Positions 46,362-57,217 of a stretch of 64,000 nt of DNA are shown one piece after another. Below the pieces are notes generated by a model. The model did not search any database. It saw only the letters and a program-made list of their open reading frames with translations, and had not been told where the DNA came from. The DNA is from Enoplolaimus lenunculus (taxonomy: Eukaryota; Nematoda; Enoplea; Enoplida; Thoracostomopsidae): the NCBI GenBank assembly GCA_030248215.1, contig JASANG010001730.1, forward strand, positions 62,001-126,000, given 5' to 3'. Each line of letters opens with the position of its first letter. The stretch's first letter is position 1. The position numbers and the translations under genes were made by a program.

Positions 46362-46715
46362 ATGTGTCTGAGATCCCATGAGAACCATGGAGATGAACAA
46401 GATTTCCTTAAAAGGGCATTTTGGTTTGTAACAACCCACACTGTACACTTGTTCAGTTTTGCTTTTTCAGATAATTCATCGGAAGAGACTTCTAAAATAC
46501 ATATTTATACAAAGATGACTACTTCTCCCGACATAGTTTCTATTGACGCAGAACACGACAAGTCTCGTGGCATCCAAGGCTACTCTGAAGTTACAGTGCT
46601 GTTTTGTACCCCAGTCAACTTGAAGAGACTGGACAAATTTTTACATCCATGTAGAGATTATAACGCGGACGGTACATCATATGGTATTGCAGTCCCAACG
46701 GTGGTTATTACATGA
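46362..46715 (+). CDS. possible exon of unknown gene
   Basis: Open for 117 codons. A plausible acceptor, TTTGCTTTTTCAG at about 46470, precedes the most protein-like part (contains SSEETSKIHIYTKMTTSPDI and DKSRGIQGYSEVTVLFCTPV) up to a TGA. No partner exon or domain recognised. It could be an exon of a gene lying mostly upstream or a fragment of a transposon protein. Confidence 0.22.
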   Translation: MCLRSHENHGDEQDFLKRAFWFVTTHTVHLFSFAFSDNSSEETSKIHIYTKMTTSPDIVSIDAEHDKSRGIQGYSEVTVLFCTPVNLKRLDKFLHPCRDYNADGTSYGIAVPTVVIT

Positions 46716-46770
46716 ACATAGCGAGTTAGTCGAAAGGTTTTCATTTCACCTGATAGCAGGTTAGAATTTA

Positions 46771-48907
46771 GTGATGGGCATCGGATATTTTTTCATATCC
46801 GGATATCCGGCAATTCTTGCGGAATATTGATCCGGATATCCGAGCATCCGGACATTCGAAATAAAAGTTTCTTTCGGATATCTGAAACTCTATTTTGCGT
46901 ATCTGGGGTTTCTGAGCCTCAATTTTCATATCTCAGCACTTGTATTAATTTGTCGCTCAACAAGAAGTACCTTGATCCACAAGCTGATTGCTATGAGCGT
47001 AAAACATGCAAGTTTGAGATTAGTTTTTTGTTATGCAGCTGCTTCAATAGTGCTGTTTATTCGGTTTAGAAGATTGCTACTGACTAATCAATACTTGCAT
47101 TGGCGACCTGAAAGTGAGTTGATTTGGTTTGTCTCCGATTCTATCGAATGTAACCCTTCATTCGAACTATATATGTATGTGTCGTTTTACATTTCAAGAA
47201 GAAAGAACCACATTGAAATTATAGATGGGCACCGGATATCCGGATAAATGGATATGAAAAATATCCGGATATGTATCAGAAATGAAACGTGTATCCGGCT
47301 ATCCGCGGATATCCGAAATGCTTTTGTCTAAATTTTTTTGGAATAATTTGCATGGTTTCACCACCAAAGTAGCTGGAGCGGACGAAAAAAATTCTGTATC
47401 CAAACCTGAGTCAGAATCTTGAACCACCATCCGTTTCTATTTCGTCTAAATCAGTTTCGTGTTCTGCTCTTTTGATGGTCGGACATTTAATAAAACTGGT
47501 GTGTCCATTATTGAATTTCGGCCAATGTTACTTTTAGGGGCGTAAAAGAAGATTAAACGTATCCCTAAGCCTAGCAAAAATTGTAATAATAGAAACCTCT
47601 ACGGCCCTAAAACTATTTAACATGGGCCTGAGCGTCTGTAGAATTCGATATAAGGCTGGGTTTCACACAGGACTAGCTTTATCCGTAATTTAATGCAACG
47701 CTAGTTTAGGACGTTTTTCCGAGAATGATGATAGCAAGTTTACTGAGAACAGCATGATATAGACTACAGATGAACACCGAATATCCGGTCCGGATAAGAA
47801 AAATGTCTAAGGACCCTTACCTTACAATTTGTCCCCACATCCCACATAAAAGTTTGGTGGTAAAATGATATGGTCATTCATTACCTTACAATTTGTCCCC
47901 TCATCATAATACTTTCGTTATAAAATAGGGTCCTACCTTATAATCAATGCCGATTTGAATCCTCCATAACCTTCCCTGATAATTTCAGTTAAATTTCAAT
48001 TTTATAAGACATGAATATGAATAATATACTTTCGCTTTGTGTGATCTTTATGTGGTCTACAGCGGAGCGGAACTAAAACTGTATTTTCAACAGGTCAGAA
48101 ATCTATATTTTTTCATGTTTTACTGTGCTAAAAAGTGACGCGCTGAGTTGAATTGCGCCATTTTTTGCGCTAGACGACTCGCTTAGCTAAACTGATTTGC
48201 TATTAAATTAACGACACAAATGTAGGCGGAAACATTTTCTGTATTAAAACAAACTTTTTCCATCAATTTTGTGTTCCGCATTTTGAACGGACACTAAAGC
48301 AGGATAGGGTGGTTGCCCGTCCAACGCCACACTAGCTATTGAATATTCTGACAGCTAAAATCGCAGATAAGTACTTTTGGGTTGAATTCAAAAGTTATGA
48401 GCTCATGGGTTCTGTGTCATGTGCCCTTTCCCTTTACAGATTGCCAAATTAGCAAGCTTGCCTTTTGCCAATTTAATACTCATTAAGGCTTGACATCTTA
48501 TTAAACCAAGAGTGATCAGAATTTGAAATGACACCAATGACGTAATCTCCCGACGTGACTTGGTTGGTTTACGTAAAGTATTATAAGTGGATTTTGCTAA
48601 TTGCAAAGGCAATAAATTTGTTTTTCACTGGGCTAATTTTGAGATAATTTCAACTACGAAGTCATTATACCGATATATATGAAGCTAAACGGAAACTTCT
48701 TAGTTTTGGCACGTAAAGAAAACAAAATTTTAAATCGTCATCCTTTTCGTCAGCTCCAGCTACTTTAATGGTAAAACAACACATATTATTCCAAAAAATT
48801 TTTAGCAATAGCATTTCGAATATCTGGATACACGTTTCTTTTCGGATTCATATCCGGATATTATTCATATCCGGATATCCTGGTGTTCGGATATCCTATG
48901 CCCATTA
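46771..48907. mobile_element. hAT-like elements with GGATATCCGG ends
   Basis: At 46771 the sequence AGTGATGGGCATCGGATATT leads into several CATATCCGGATATCCGG palindromes. At 48907 the inverted counterpart ends ATATCCTATGCCCATTA. A direct copy of the end is at 47222 (GATGGGCACCGGATATCCGG) and a partial one at 47770. Ends of the CAG-TGATGGGCA type are usual in hAT transposons. These may be one interrupted element or several short non-autonomous ones. Between them lies the TTAGGC MITE at 47520. No transposase frame survives. Confidence 0.5.
47520..47628. mobile_element. TTAGGC-family MITE with contracted interior
   Basis: Left GGCCAATGTTACTTTTAGGG and right CTATTTAACATGGGCC are the A-type ends. 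Between them only one CCTAAGCCTAG piece remains. It is about 110 bp, half of the usual length, a natural example of loss of the hexamer tracts. Confidence 0.78.
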
Positions 48908-49904
48908 ACGTAATGTGAAGCCCGTATTACGAAATCGCAAAACTTTAATCTAGCATGTCTTTGAATAAACTTGTAAGCCTGGGTTTATGATACACCAATG
49001 CTGCTACATTTTAAACTCCAGTTTAAATTAACGAGCAATACGAGCAGTTGAGAAAACACTCCGTGATGCTACTGTTAACCACAGTATTTGCCGCATATTT
49101 TAAACATATATGCTACAAATGGCCATCTGTTTACACAATGAAGGTATCAGGTAGCAGAATGGCGTGGGCGGATCTCTACCAAGAGTATCGGTAATCACAA
49201 AGTTTCTCTTTGTCTCTGAACATCAAGATGCAAGCTATGTCTGACTTTGGGCATGACAGGTCATCGGACGTCAGCTGCACCACCAGCTGGTGTTAAACTT
49301 TTCGACATTTTTGAGAGGGCTTTCGTACGTTGCGTTTCAAAAGATTTTGTTTGTATCAACGTTTATTCTTTAGTTACCGAGAAATCACTAAGAAGCTGCC
49401 CAATAGGACAAATTATGTCAAGGTTTCGAGGATTTTTGTTAAAATTAAGAATGCAAGCAACGCCAAATGACATGTATTAATAAAGTTTACCATATTTTTA
49501 TTAAAAATCTGTTGATGACTGACACCAAATACCTAGCTAGTGATCATTACACACGAACAATAAGGAGAGTTACGAAGCGCTGTACAGAGATTAACAGAGT
49601 ATGCAAAATTTTGTTATTACAGGCAGAACACCGAATGAATTAGACTTGCGGAACATAGCATCTACTGTTATGGGTAATTAAGAAAAACCACGATGTTGGA
49701 CTGTCTTACTTGTAAATGAGTTGCCAAAACAGGACCAGTAAGCCGAAAATTTCAATTTGGCAACGATTCCGATGAGAAAATATAATGAGTTTTAGAATCT
49801 GTCAAACTGCATCTATTCTGAAATGCTTATGGTATATTTGACTATTAATTTTGTTGTTTTATCAGGTGTAGCGTTCTGCTCTAAATAATACATATGTTAA
49901 GAAG
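48908..49904. other. intergenic upstream of FCF1
   Basis: An open frame at 49247-49480 ends in a TAA that overlaps an AATAAA, which could mark the end of an upstream gene, but no acceptor or domain supports it. No promoter element recognised. Confidence 0.3.
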
Positions 49905-52900
49905 ATGGTAAGTAACTGACGAATATGTAGCAGTATGCTCAAAGCTTCAATTTGTACATTTTCTTATTTTTCAATGCGATTTTAATTGCAGCTCCAGCAG
50001 ATTTCAAACTAAGTGTTTAGATGTCTTACGCTACGTAACTCAATACCGCAGGTTTGAATCCTTTGTCAGTCTAGGTATGAACCGGGACATCAGACCTTTC
50101 AACTAAGCAGCTGGAAAAGCGGGCTAGAGCCGGGATCGAACTCTCAGCCTATGGATCCTTAAACGAGCACTCTACCACTGCGCCACGTAGCCCGCCTGTC
50201 GAACTGCATTTTTCGTCGACTATATTTGTCGACCGTATGCTGCCAGCTAACATACATACATACACTATATAGCATGTGCACATACGACAAGCATGTCTCA
50301 CACGCACATGCCCTTTTTCACAAGGCGCCCCTTCCCCCCCCTCCCTCTCCGACGCCCGCGCCCTCCTAGCCCGCGCCGCCGCCCCCGCCCCCCTCGGCGC
50401 GCCCCCCCTCACGGAGACCGGCGGGACCGACCCCACCCCACCATAACTCCCACCCACCCCCCCCCCGCGCCCCCCCCCCCCCCCCCCCCCCCGCGTATGC
50501 TGCCAGCTAACATACATACAGTGCACTGCACTATATTGCATGTGTACATAACGGACAAGCATGTCTCACATGCGTACATCCTTTTCTGTGACCGGCTTTC
50601 AATTAGTAGTGTCAATTTATTATCACCGACCAATGATACATTTTTGGTAACTAATTTTTCTTTAAAACGATTCCGGTAGCATACGTATAAAATACATTTT
50701 AAAATTACCAGCACTCGTTGTTTTCAAATAAGCAAATAATGCGTTGTGATTGAAATAGGCTGTTCGTTCAGATTTCAAATTGTTAATAAATGAAGGGAGT
50801 TATTTGGTATCAAAATATTTTGTTTACGCTTTTACTTTAAGGGTCGTGCAAAAAGAGCTCAAAAGTTCAACAGCAAACTTAGAAAAGTAATTAAGCCAAC
50901 AGACGACAGAATGTAAGTTGACTAATAAACTTGTTTTAGCAAAACTTAGCATATTTTTATTGTAGATAGATACGCACAAGTGATAATGACATATGTGCAA
51001 TTTGTTATATGTGTTCTTTTGTTACCGATTTTACACAACATGTATATTTTAGCTCAGAAGAACACCGTATTATCAGAAAGAAGAAAGAGGATCTACACGA
51101 AATAAAGCCGAAAGAATTGTAAGGTTTTCAATGTTTTTGTGCATACCTTGATTTGTATCAGAACATATAACACTGTAAAATATTATGTTGCCAGAGCCAA
51201 CAGCCAGAATCTACACTTTAATTGTATACAGTCGTGAAATAGTTCATGCCTGAGTCTTTGTTTATAACAGGAGAGAAGGTATTTGCCAATCGAAAATTGT
51301 GGTGATTGTGCACTACTTTTCTCAATTTAAACACGTCCGCATACAACCAGTAAAGAAATGTAATAAAAAGTTAAGAGTCGCACTCACCTGCTGATGCTAG
51401 TTGAGGTATAACAAACCTCAACTTAATTAATTTGTTTTTGTGATATTTCGTACAGCACACTCGGTATCTTGAATGCAGCGATACGTTCATTAAAGTTTGT
51501 GTTTACATATATTCGCTATTTTAGGCCCCGACTGTCTTCAGCTTTGTTTTTCCAGTACAATACACAGCTTGGTCCGCCATTTCACGTATTATTGGACACA
51601 AATTTTATTAATTTTTCGTTGAAGAATAAACTTGATGTTTGCCAAAGCCTGATGGACTGTCTTTATGCTAAATGTAGGCGACGAAAATACAGTTTATGTG
51701 CCAGCTTTAGCTTTTTGGGATATTTTTTAAATCAATGCGCTAGCCTAGCAGTAGTGTATATTTAATATTATTCTACAATGACTCTGTTATTGTTAGAAAA
51801 CAAAGGAGCAACAAGACTAGTTCTATTTTTTGCCTTAAACCTTAAATTTCATAGAACATGTTTTAACATGGTTTTTGAATGTGTGTTTCACCAGAAGCGA
51901 TGTTATTCGCCATGTACGAATATGAATTTTTTCATGCTTACGGCTACTGTAAAGCTTGGTCTCTGACGCTAGGCGTACTTGTAAAACAATTTATTTGAAG
52001 ATGTGTATCATATTCCTGATTTTACTGCTTTTGGAAGAGTTGCATCCGGGCTCGGGTATTCCGGATATTTTCGGATATTTTCGCCGAAAAATACAAAACT
52101 GCACGCACAAAGTACGTGGAATAAAAAATTAGAGAATGTACCAGATAGTTGCACAACCAACGCTAACTGTGTAAAATACATTAGAAACAAAACATTCTCA
52201 ACATGTTTCTGAAGGCAACTATCACACTGTCGTATGTAAAAGCAAAGTACAGACAGAAAAAGTCAGTCAACAGGCTTCACCTTTGAGTCAGGGCGGCACC
52301 GAATCTACGATTTGACCGAATCCGAATCCATTACCAATTTGCCGAATCCGAATCGTGCATGTTGCACATTTCAGTTTTATCTATAATTTGTTTCAGAATG
52401 TCAATGCAATGCAACCGCATAAATAAGATATTTAAAATTTTTATTGTTTAAAACTGAAAAACATATTGCACAACACTGTTGGATTCGGCTTTTTTACAAC
52501 CGAATCCGAATACGAACCACAAGTTTTTGCCGAATCCGAATCCTAACCTTTGTTGCCACCATGCTTTGAGTAATAAATAACCAACGTAGATATACATGTG
52601 TTACGATTACTAATATTTAATTAGGAATGGTTGGAATGGTCGGGATGCAGAGACATGACTTGCTTCATTTTTAGTTATTAAATCCACATTTTTTTACTTA
52701 ATGATTTACTTGAAATTAAATTTTGTGATCATGTTCAGTTTTTATGTTAAATTCCGGGCCGAGTTTTCTCGGAATATTAATCCGGGTCCGGGTTTGCATT
52801 TTTAAAAATTCCGGGTCCGGGTATTTGTTTTTAAATGTTGCAACTCTTGTTTTAGGCATACCTTATATTACCGATTGCGTACTAGGAGAACTGGAAAAGA

Positions 52901-55018
52901 TGGGAAAGAGATTTCGTGTAGCGCTGAAGTAAGTTATCTAGTTTGTGATGGTAACACACCACCTAAGTGGATTTGTATTTGTATCTTATGAGTCATGTGC
53001 CAAAAGGATACGAATTTTGCAATTAACTTGAAAAAGTATTTCTTGTTCTGCTACAATACTTTTTAAATATTTGAAATGATCCTCTCAGACTCAATGTTTT
53101 CGTTTACTGGGCATGGCACAAACACGTATTTTGCAAATTGCTTACAGCAACTTACCTTGGTATGATACTTTTAAACTATTCTTTGGACCAATTTACAGAA
53201 TAATTAAGGATCCAAGATTTCAACGTTTAATTTGCTCGCATAAGGGCACATACGCGGACGACTGTTTAGTGCAAAGAGTTACTCAGGTAAGTATATATGT
53301 TTTAATATATTTTATTTTTTAGATTGAATTTCTTGTTATTTTGTGGTACAAAGTTGTAATGCGAGAAACTACCATAACATTGGTTTATGAGAATCGGCCG
53401 CACCACCTCTAAATGTGTAATTTACTTAATGCGATCAAGGCTGACTAATAGATTGTAAATTTTGGACTTCGTTTTTGCAAATGAGACCTTTATAACGTTT
53501 TTGTATGGTACGCTTTTCGTATGCCTCTATTTTGTTTATTCAGGTTGGATTAAATATTTTGATGACGAAAATCTAAATTAGAGACAACGATTTACTTTTA
53601 TTTTAGCACAAGTGTTATATTGTTGCAACGTGCGACAAAGATCTCAAAAGGAGAATACGCAAGATTCCTGGAGTTCCAATTATGTATATCGCTAAGCATA
53701 GGTTGGTTTTAAATAAATACTAGCACTCAGAGAAGTGTTGATATGTGGATAGAGAGAACGAGAAGATGGCATATAAAGTGTGCAAACTGTAAAAGGCCTA
53801 TTACACCGCGATATCTTGTTCAATTTCCTACTGTCATAGAACAAATTGTATGTTGCGTATGTACTTAAAATTTGAATGCGTTATGAATTTTTGGCAATTA
53901 GACAGAAGAATTTGATAAAAACATTTAACAAGATTAGTGTAAAATATTTGACTTTTAACACAGTTAACTGCTGTTATTTTAGCAGGACCGATTTGATTTG
54001 TCGTTTAATTTTTGAACGAAGCGTTTATGTTGTGTAATGTGAGGTCGAAAAATGGATGTCCGTCTGTCCTTCCGAAAGCAATCTCAGGAACGGCTGAACC
54101 GATTTCGATAGACTTTTTTTGTTTGAAGCCAGTTATCCTGGAGTGTTAACGTCGCATTGGGGTTTTAAAATTTTAGGCCGTTTATTAGCAACAGGCTAAT
54201 TTGCATAATTAATTAAGCCTAAATTAGGACTTTCTACATTATTTCACTAATTATTACAGTTACAAGCAATCTAATTTCAGCATTAAAGGTTAATCGAGTA
54301 GTTAGCTAATAGATAATTTGCAGATTAGCATAGTTTATAAGCGTAAATAAGGACTTTTTACAATATTTCACTAATTATTATGGTTAAAAGCTATTGACAA
54401 GACAAAACTAGGACTTTTTAAATTATTTCGATAAGTATTAGGGTTTACTGAAGGTTTTTGGGTTGTGAGGAATCTTAATAAATTGTTTACAAACGTCTAA
54501 AACCGATAATTGAGTAGTTAGCTAATTGATAATTGCATATTAGCATAAGCATAATTGATGTGTAAATTAGGCGTTTTTGCAATATTTCACTAATTATTAG
54601 GGTTACAAGCAATCGAATTTCAGCAATAACAGGTTTTTGGGTGCGAGGAATCTGAATAAATGGTCTACAAACCTTCAAAACCGATTATCGAGCAGTTAGC
54701 TAATAACTGATCTGCATATTAGCTTAACTGCTTACGTGTGTTCGAGTTTCGCTCAATACATGTAGTCCCACTACGACTGGTAGTGTAGATTGTCTTTGGA
54801 CAGAAACAAAAGTCTATGTTGGTTGAAAAATATTTTCTCGTGGGTTTTTTCTGTTAAAAGATCTTCAAGTTTGCATACGCTTTTAACATAAAAGTAGTAC
54901 ATATTAACTCTGGATTTTTACTTTCTGCGGCTGTTTGCTTGGATATTTTAAATATTATTATGTTTATAGGTATTCCATTGAACGAATGCCGGATGCGTAT
55001 GGAGCGCCAAAACTTTAA
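49905..55018 (+). CDS. FCF1: FCF1/UTP24, PIN-domain endonuclease of small-subunit rRNA processing, 197 aa, eight exons
   Basis: Exons: 49905-49907 (ATG alone), 50842-50912, 51053-51118, 51525-51673, 52856-52928, 53199-53286, 53607-53701, 54970-55018. All reading phases agree and the sum is 198 codons with the stop; the family is about 190-200 aa. The product is the nucleolar PIN nuclease that cuts pre-rRNA at early sites in the small-subunit processome. Diagnostic parts: [20 protein letters not shown] then DTNFINF (D71), [34 protein letters not shown] (D141, D142), [20 protein letters not shown] (D160, D162), PGVPIMYI and [10 protein letters not shown] at the C-terminus. The basic N-terminus (GRAKRAQKF) is more diverged. 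Donors are mostly GTAAGT; intron 7 begins GTTGGT and intron 4 GTAGGC. An AATAAA follows at about 55101. The one-codon first exon is chosen because ATG is immediately followed by GTAAGT and restores the expected Met-Gly start; that exon is less certain (about 0.6) than the rest. Confidence 0.93.
50122..50316 (-). repeat. tRNA-like element in FCF1 intron 1
   Basis: On the minus strand, from about 50198 downward: GGCGGGCTACGTGGCGCAGT with GGTAGAGTGC (A-box), then GAGAGTTCGATCCCGGCTC (B-box), closing TAGCCCGC. GCGGGCTA and TAGCCCGC pair perfectly as an outer stem, but the T-stem is mismatched, so it is unlikely to be a working tRNA. Upstream, in minus sense, is the block TTAGCTGGCAGCATACGGTC shared with 40160-40330. 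Probably a tRNA-derived SINE or an element with a captured tRNA. Confidence 0.55.
50234..50581. repeat. GC-only block with 23-C run, flanked by direct repeats
   Basis: Two direct copies of about 85 bp (CGTATGCTGCCAGCTAACAT through CAAGCATGTCTCACA) lie at 50234-50316 and 50494-50581. Between them, 50324-50492, the sequence is nearly all C and G, including a run of 23 Cs (50470-50492). This is extreme against the AT-rich surroundings. It sits in FCF1 intron 1. The minus strand would be G-rich and could form G-quadruplexes. An unreliable consensus through a hard-to-read tract is an alternative. Confidence 0.8.
52035..52848. mobile_element. hAT-like element in FCF1 intron 4, with a nested element
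   Basis: Ends AAGAGTTGCATCCGGGCTCG and the inverted GTTGCAACTCTT with CGGGTCCGGGTATTTG repeats. The flanking octamers GCTTTTGG and GTTTTAGG are similar though not identical. A second element at about 52289-52562 is inside it, bounded by AGGGCGGCACCGAATC and GCCGAATCCGAATCC with TGTTGCCACC. There is no coding frame. The right end lies 7 bp from FCF1 exon 5. Confidence 0.6.
53702..54969. repeat. degenerate tandem repeat in FCF1 intron 7
   Basis: From about 54180 to 54740 a unit of roughly 130-200 bp recurs three to four times, with blocks AGTAGTTAGCTAATAGATAA, TTTACAATATTTCACTAATT and ATTAGGGTTACAAGCAATCG. At 54072-54115 is TCTCAGGAACGGCTGAACCG, a motif I recall as widespread in invertebrate repeats. 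Confidence 0.6.
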
Positions 55019-56020
55019 CTGCGACAATAATTGTTGATTGTTTAGACTAAATTTATTATATAAATATTGTGTTTGATCGTTTCAAATATTCTTTATATTT
55101 AATAAATTGTTCACTCGCGACTTTGTTGGTGCGAGCACAAGTAGTATTGGTTTTACATCGGGTTTCGTGAGGAGCTTGAGAGTAGAGTTTGGCTCAAACG
55201 AATTTGAATTCTAGTAAAAAAGGTTTAGGAAGATTGCTAGCGCAATTGAGCATTAGTTTTTGAGTCTGGTTGTCAATGTGTCCAAAGCGAAAATTGTGAT
55301 AGAGCCGTTTTGCTAAAATGTGCCGATTATTTCATCGGTATCGGCAATATGCAATGTAGCGATCCTACTAACATGTGTTAAAATCAGTATCGGTAAGATT
55401 AAAAAATATCGGCATCACTAAGAGTTTGATATGTGCACATCATTAATTTTAGCCTTTGGAGTTTGTTTAACCCTTGGGAAACTTGTCAAAATATATTTTT
55501 AACTGGGTTACATCCTGACATGGATGAACTTGTAGTCAGTATATTAATTGAAATCATGCGATATTTACACTGCTTTTGTGATCTTTTGTTCTGGTCTGAT
55601 ATCAATTGACAGCTGAGCCTATGTGTTAGATTTTTAAACTGGATGTCTACCGTAGGTACTGTGGTATAGTTTTACCCTATGCTACTGTTGACGTTGACTC
55701 ATCGGGCTTACCTGTCGAAGTCGTTTGGTTCAGGGAGAGGGCAAGGGCAACAAACCCCTGTTTAAAAAGTGTACGAAAGATAACTTAGGTTCTGTGACAG
55801 TGAAGGACACTTCCACACGTAGGGGAATTGCAAAACCGTAAAAATCGATTTTTGGTTCAGGCATATGTAACTTCAGGATCAAATATTCTTAGATGGTTAA
55901 TATTTTGATTGCTAAGTTAGCTCTCACATTAAAATAACACAACTGCATTCAATTTAAAATGTACAGAACGTATTATTAGCGTATAGGTAATAAATTATTT
56001 CAAATGTGATATAAGGTAAA
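55019..56020. other. intergenic between FCF1 and TRMU
   Basis: About 1 kb. It carries the probable FCF1 polyadenylation signal near 55101. No other gene or known repeat was seen. Confidence 0.45.
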
Positions 56021-57217
56021 ATGTCAGTACCAAAGATCGCTGTTAGTTTATCCGGTGGAGTTGATAGCGCGGTTGCATGTTATTTGCTCAAAAAGAAAGG
56101 ATTTCATATCGTAGGAGTTTATCAGCGGTGCTGGGATACGTTAAATGAAGCTGAAGATAGTGTAATTTGCAGTCACGATGTTGACTATGAAGACGCTAAG
56201 CGCATTGCAGAGCATTTAAATGTTGAATTAGTGTACACTGATTTTTCAAAACAATACTGGCATCAAGTGTTTATGTATATGATCAATTCTTTTGCATGCG
56301 GCATTACCCCGAATCCTGATATTGTATGCAATCAAAAAATTAAATTTGGCGTTTTTTATAAATACGCACTTACACAACTCAAATGTGATTACGTTGCTAC
56401 TGGTCATTTTGCAAGGAATAGCTATGGGCCTTATTTAGAAAACAAACCGTGTGGCGCAAACAGGAACGGCAATATTTGTAACGCTCGATTGCTGGTTCCT
56501 CGTGATCGCATCAAAGATCAAACGCTGTTTTTGTCGCGAATTCCGCAAACTGCGTTGCAGCGGACGATGTTTCCTATTGGTGAATATCTGAAATCTGAAG
56601 TCCGTGACGTTGCAAGATTACAACGTTTGCACGTGAGCGATAAACGAGGGACGCGTGGGGTTTGCTTTATTGGTAAACGAAATTTTGCTCATTTTCTCGA
56701 TCAATACATTGAACCAAAGCCTGGACGATTTGTTCATTATGAAACTGGCGAAGTAGTAGGCGAGCACACTGGCTTTCATCATTATACGATTGGTCAGCGA
56801 ACACGTCTTGGCGGACGTCGTTATGCGTATTTTGTGATCAAAAAAGATTTAACTTCAAACGATATTTTTGTCGCGACAGGACGTGATCATCCAGCGTTAT
56901 ATTCAGTGACGCTAGAATGCGTTCAACCGTATTGGATTGCCGGAATTGAGCCAGTGGAGTTGGCAAAGGATGGGCAGATGCAGTGTGATTTTAAGTTTTT
57001 AAATGTATCACCAATGACACGCGCTATAGTTAAGCGATCAACAGTTCGCCAAAATAGCCTAGTAGTCGAGCTTTCATGTCCCTTACGTGCCATAACGCCA
57101 GGACAATTTGCTACTTTCTACGCAAAAGATGAGTGTCTTGGAAGTGCTGAGATTGTCGCAACCGGACCTTCCTTGTTTGAATTGGGTTATGATACAGCTG
57201 ATTCAGCAGTGAAATAA
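56021..57217 (+). CDS. TRMU: mitochondrial tRNA-specific 2-thiouridylase (TRMU/MTU1, MnmA family), 398 aa
   Basis: A single uninterrupted frame. The enzyme replaces O2 of the wobble uridine (U34) of mitochondrial tRNA-Lys, Gln and Glu with sulfur, using ATP and relayed persulfide sulfur. Seen: the PP-loop SGGVDSA (11-17); NPDIVCN (98-104) with the first catalytic Cys103; TGHFAR (127-132); KDQTLFLSRIP (166-176); GVCFIGKRNF (213-222) with the second catalytic Cys215; and GFHHYTIGQRTRLGGR (251-266) leading into the C-terminal barrel. Length is close to the family's 380-420. The ATG at 56021 gives the usual start only a few residues before the PP-loop, so a mitochondrial targeting sequence is short or atypical. 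It is intronless, unlike the FCF1 gene upstream. Confidence 0.96.
   Translation: MSVPKIAVSLSGGVDSAVACYLLKKKGFHIVGVYQRCWDTLNEAEDSVICSHDVDYEDAKRIAEHLNVELVYTDFSKQYWHQVFMYMINSFACGITPNPDIVCNQKIKFGVFYKYALTQLKCDYVATGHFARNSYGPYLENKPCGANRNGNICNARLLVPRDRIKDQTLFLSRIPQTALQRTMFPIGEYLKSEVRDVARLQRLHVSDKRGTRGVCFIGKRNFAHFLDQYIEPKPGRFVHYETGEVVGEHTGFHHYTIGQRTRLGGRRYAYFVIKKDLTSNDIFVATGRDHPALYSVTLECVQPYWIAGIEPVELAKDGQMQCDFKFLNVSPMTRAIVKRSTVRQNSLVVELSCPLRAITPGQFATFYAKDECLGSAEIVATGPSLFELGYDTADSAVK

Noticed and set aside
46827-47247. Overlapping open frames within the hAT-like region as a transposase remnant
   Set aside because: No hAT transposase motif could be seen and the frames cross the palindromic ends.
49247-49480. 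Plus-strand open frame of 77 codons ending at an AATAAA
   Set aside because: No acceptor, start context or domain. The overlap of stop and AATAAA alone is too weak.
50149-50714. Open frames rich in Pro, Arg or Gly on both strands
   Set aside because: They arise from the C/G-only block in FCF1 intron 1 and have no independent support.
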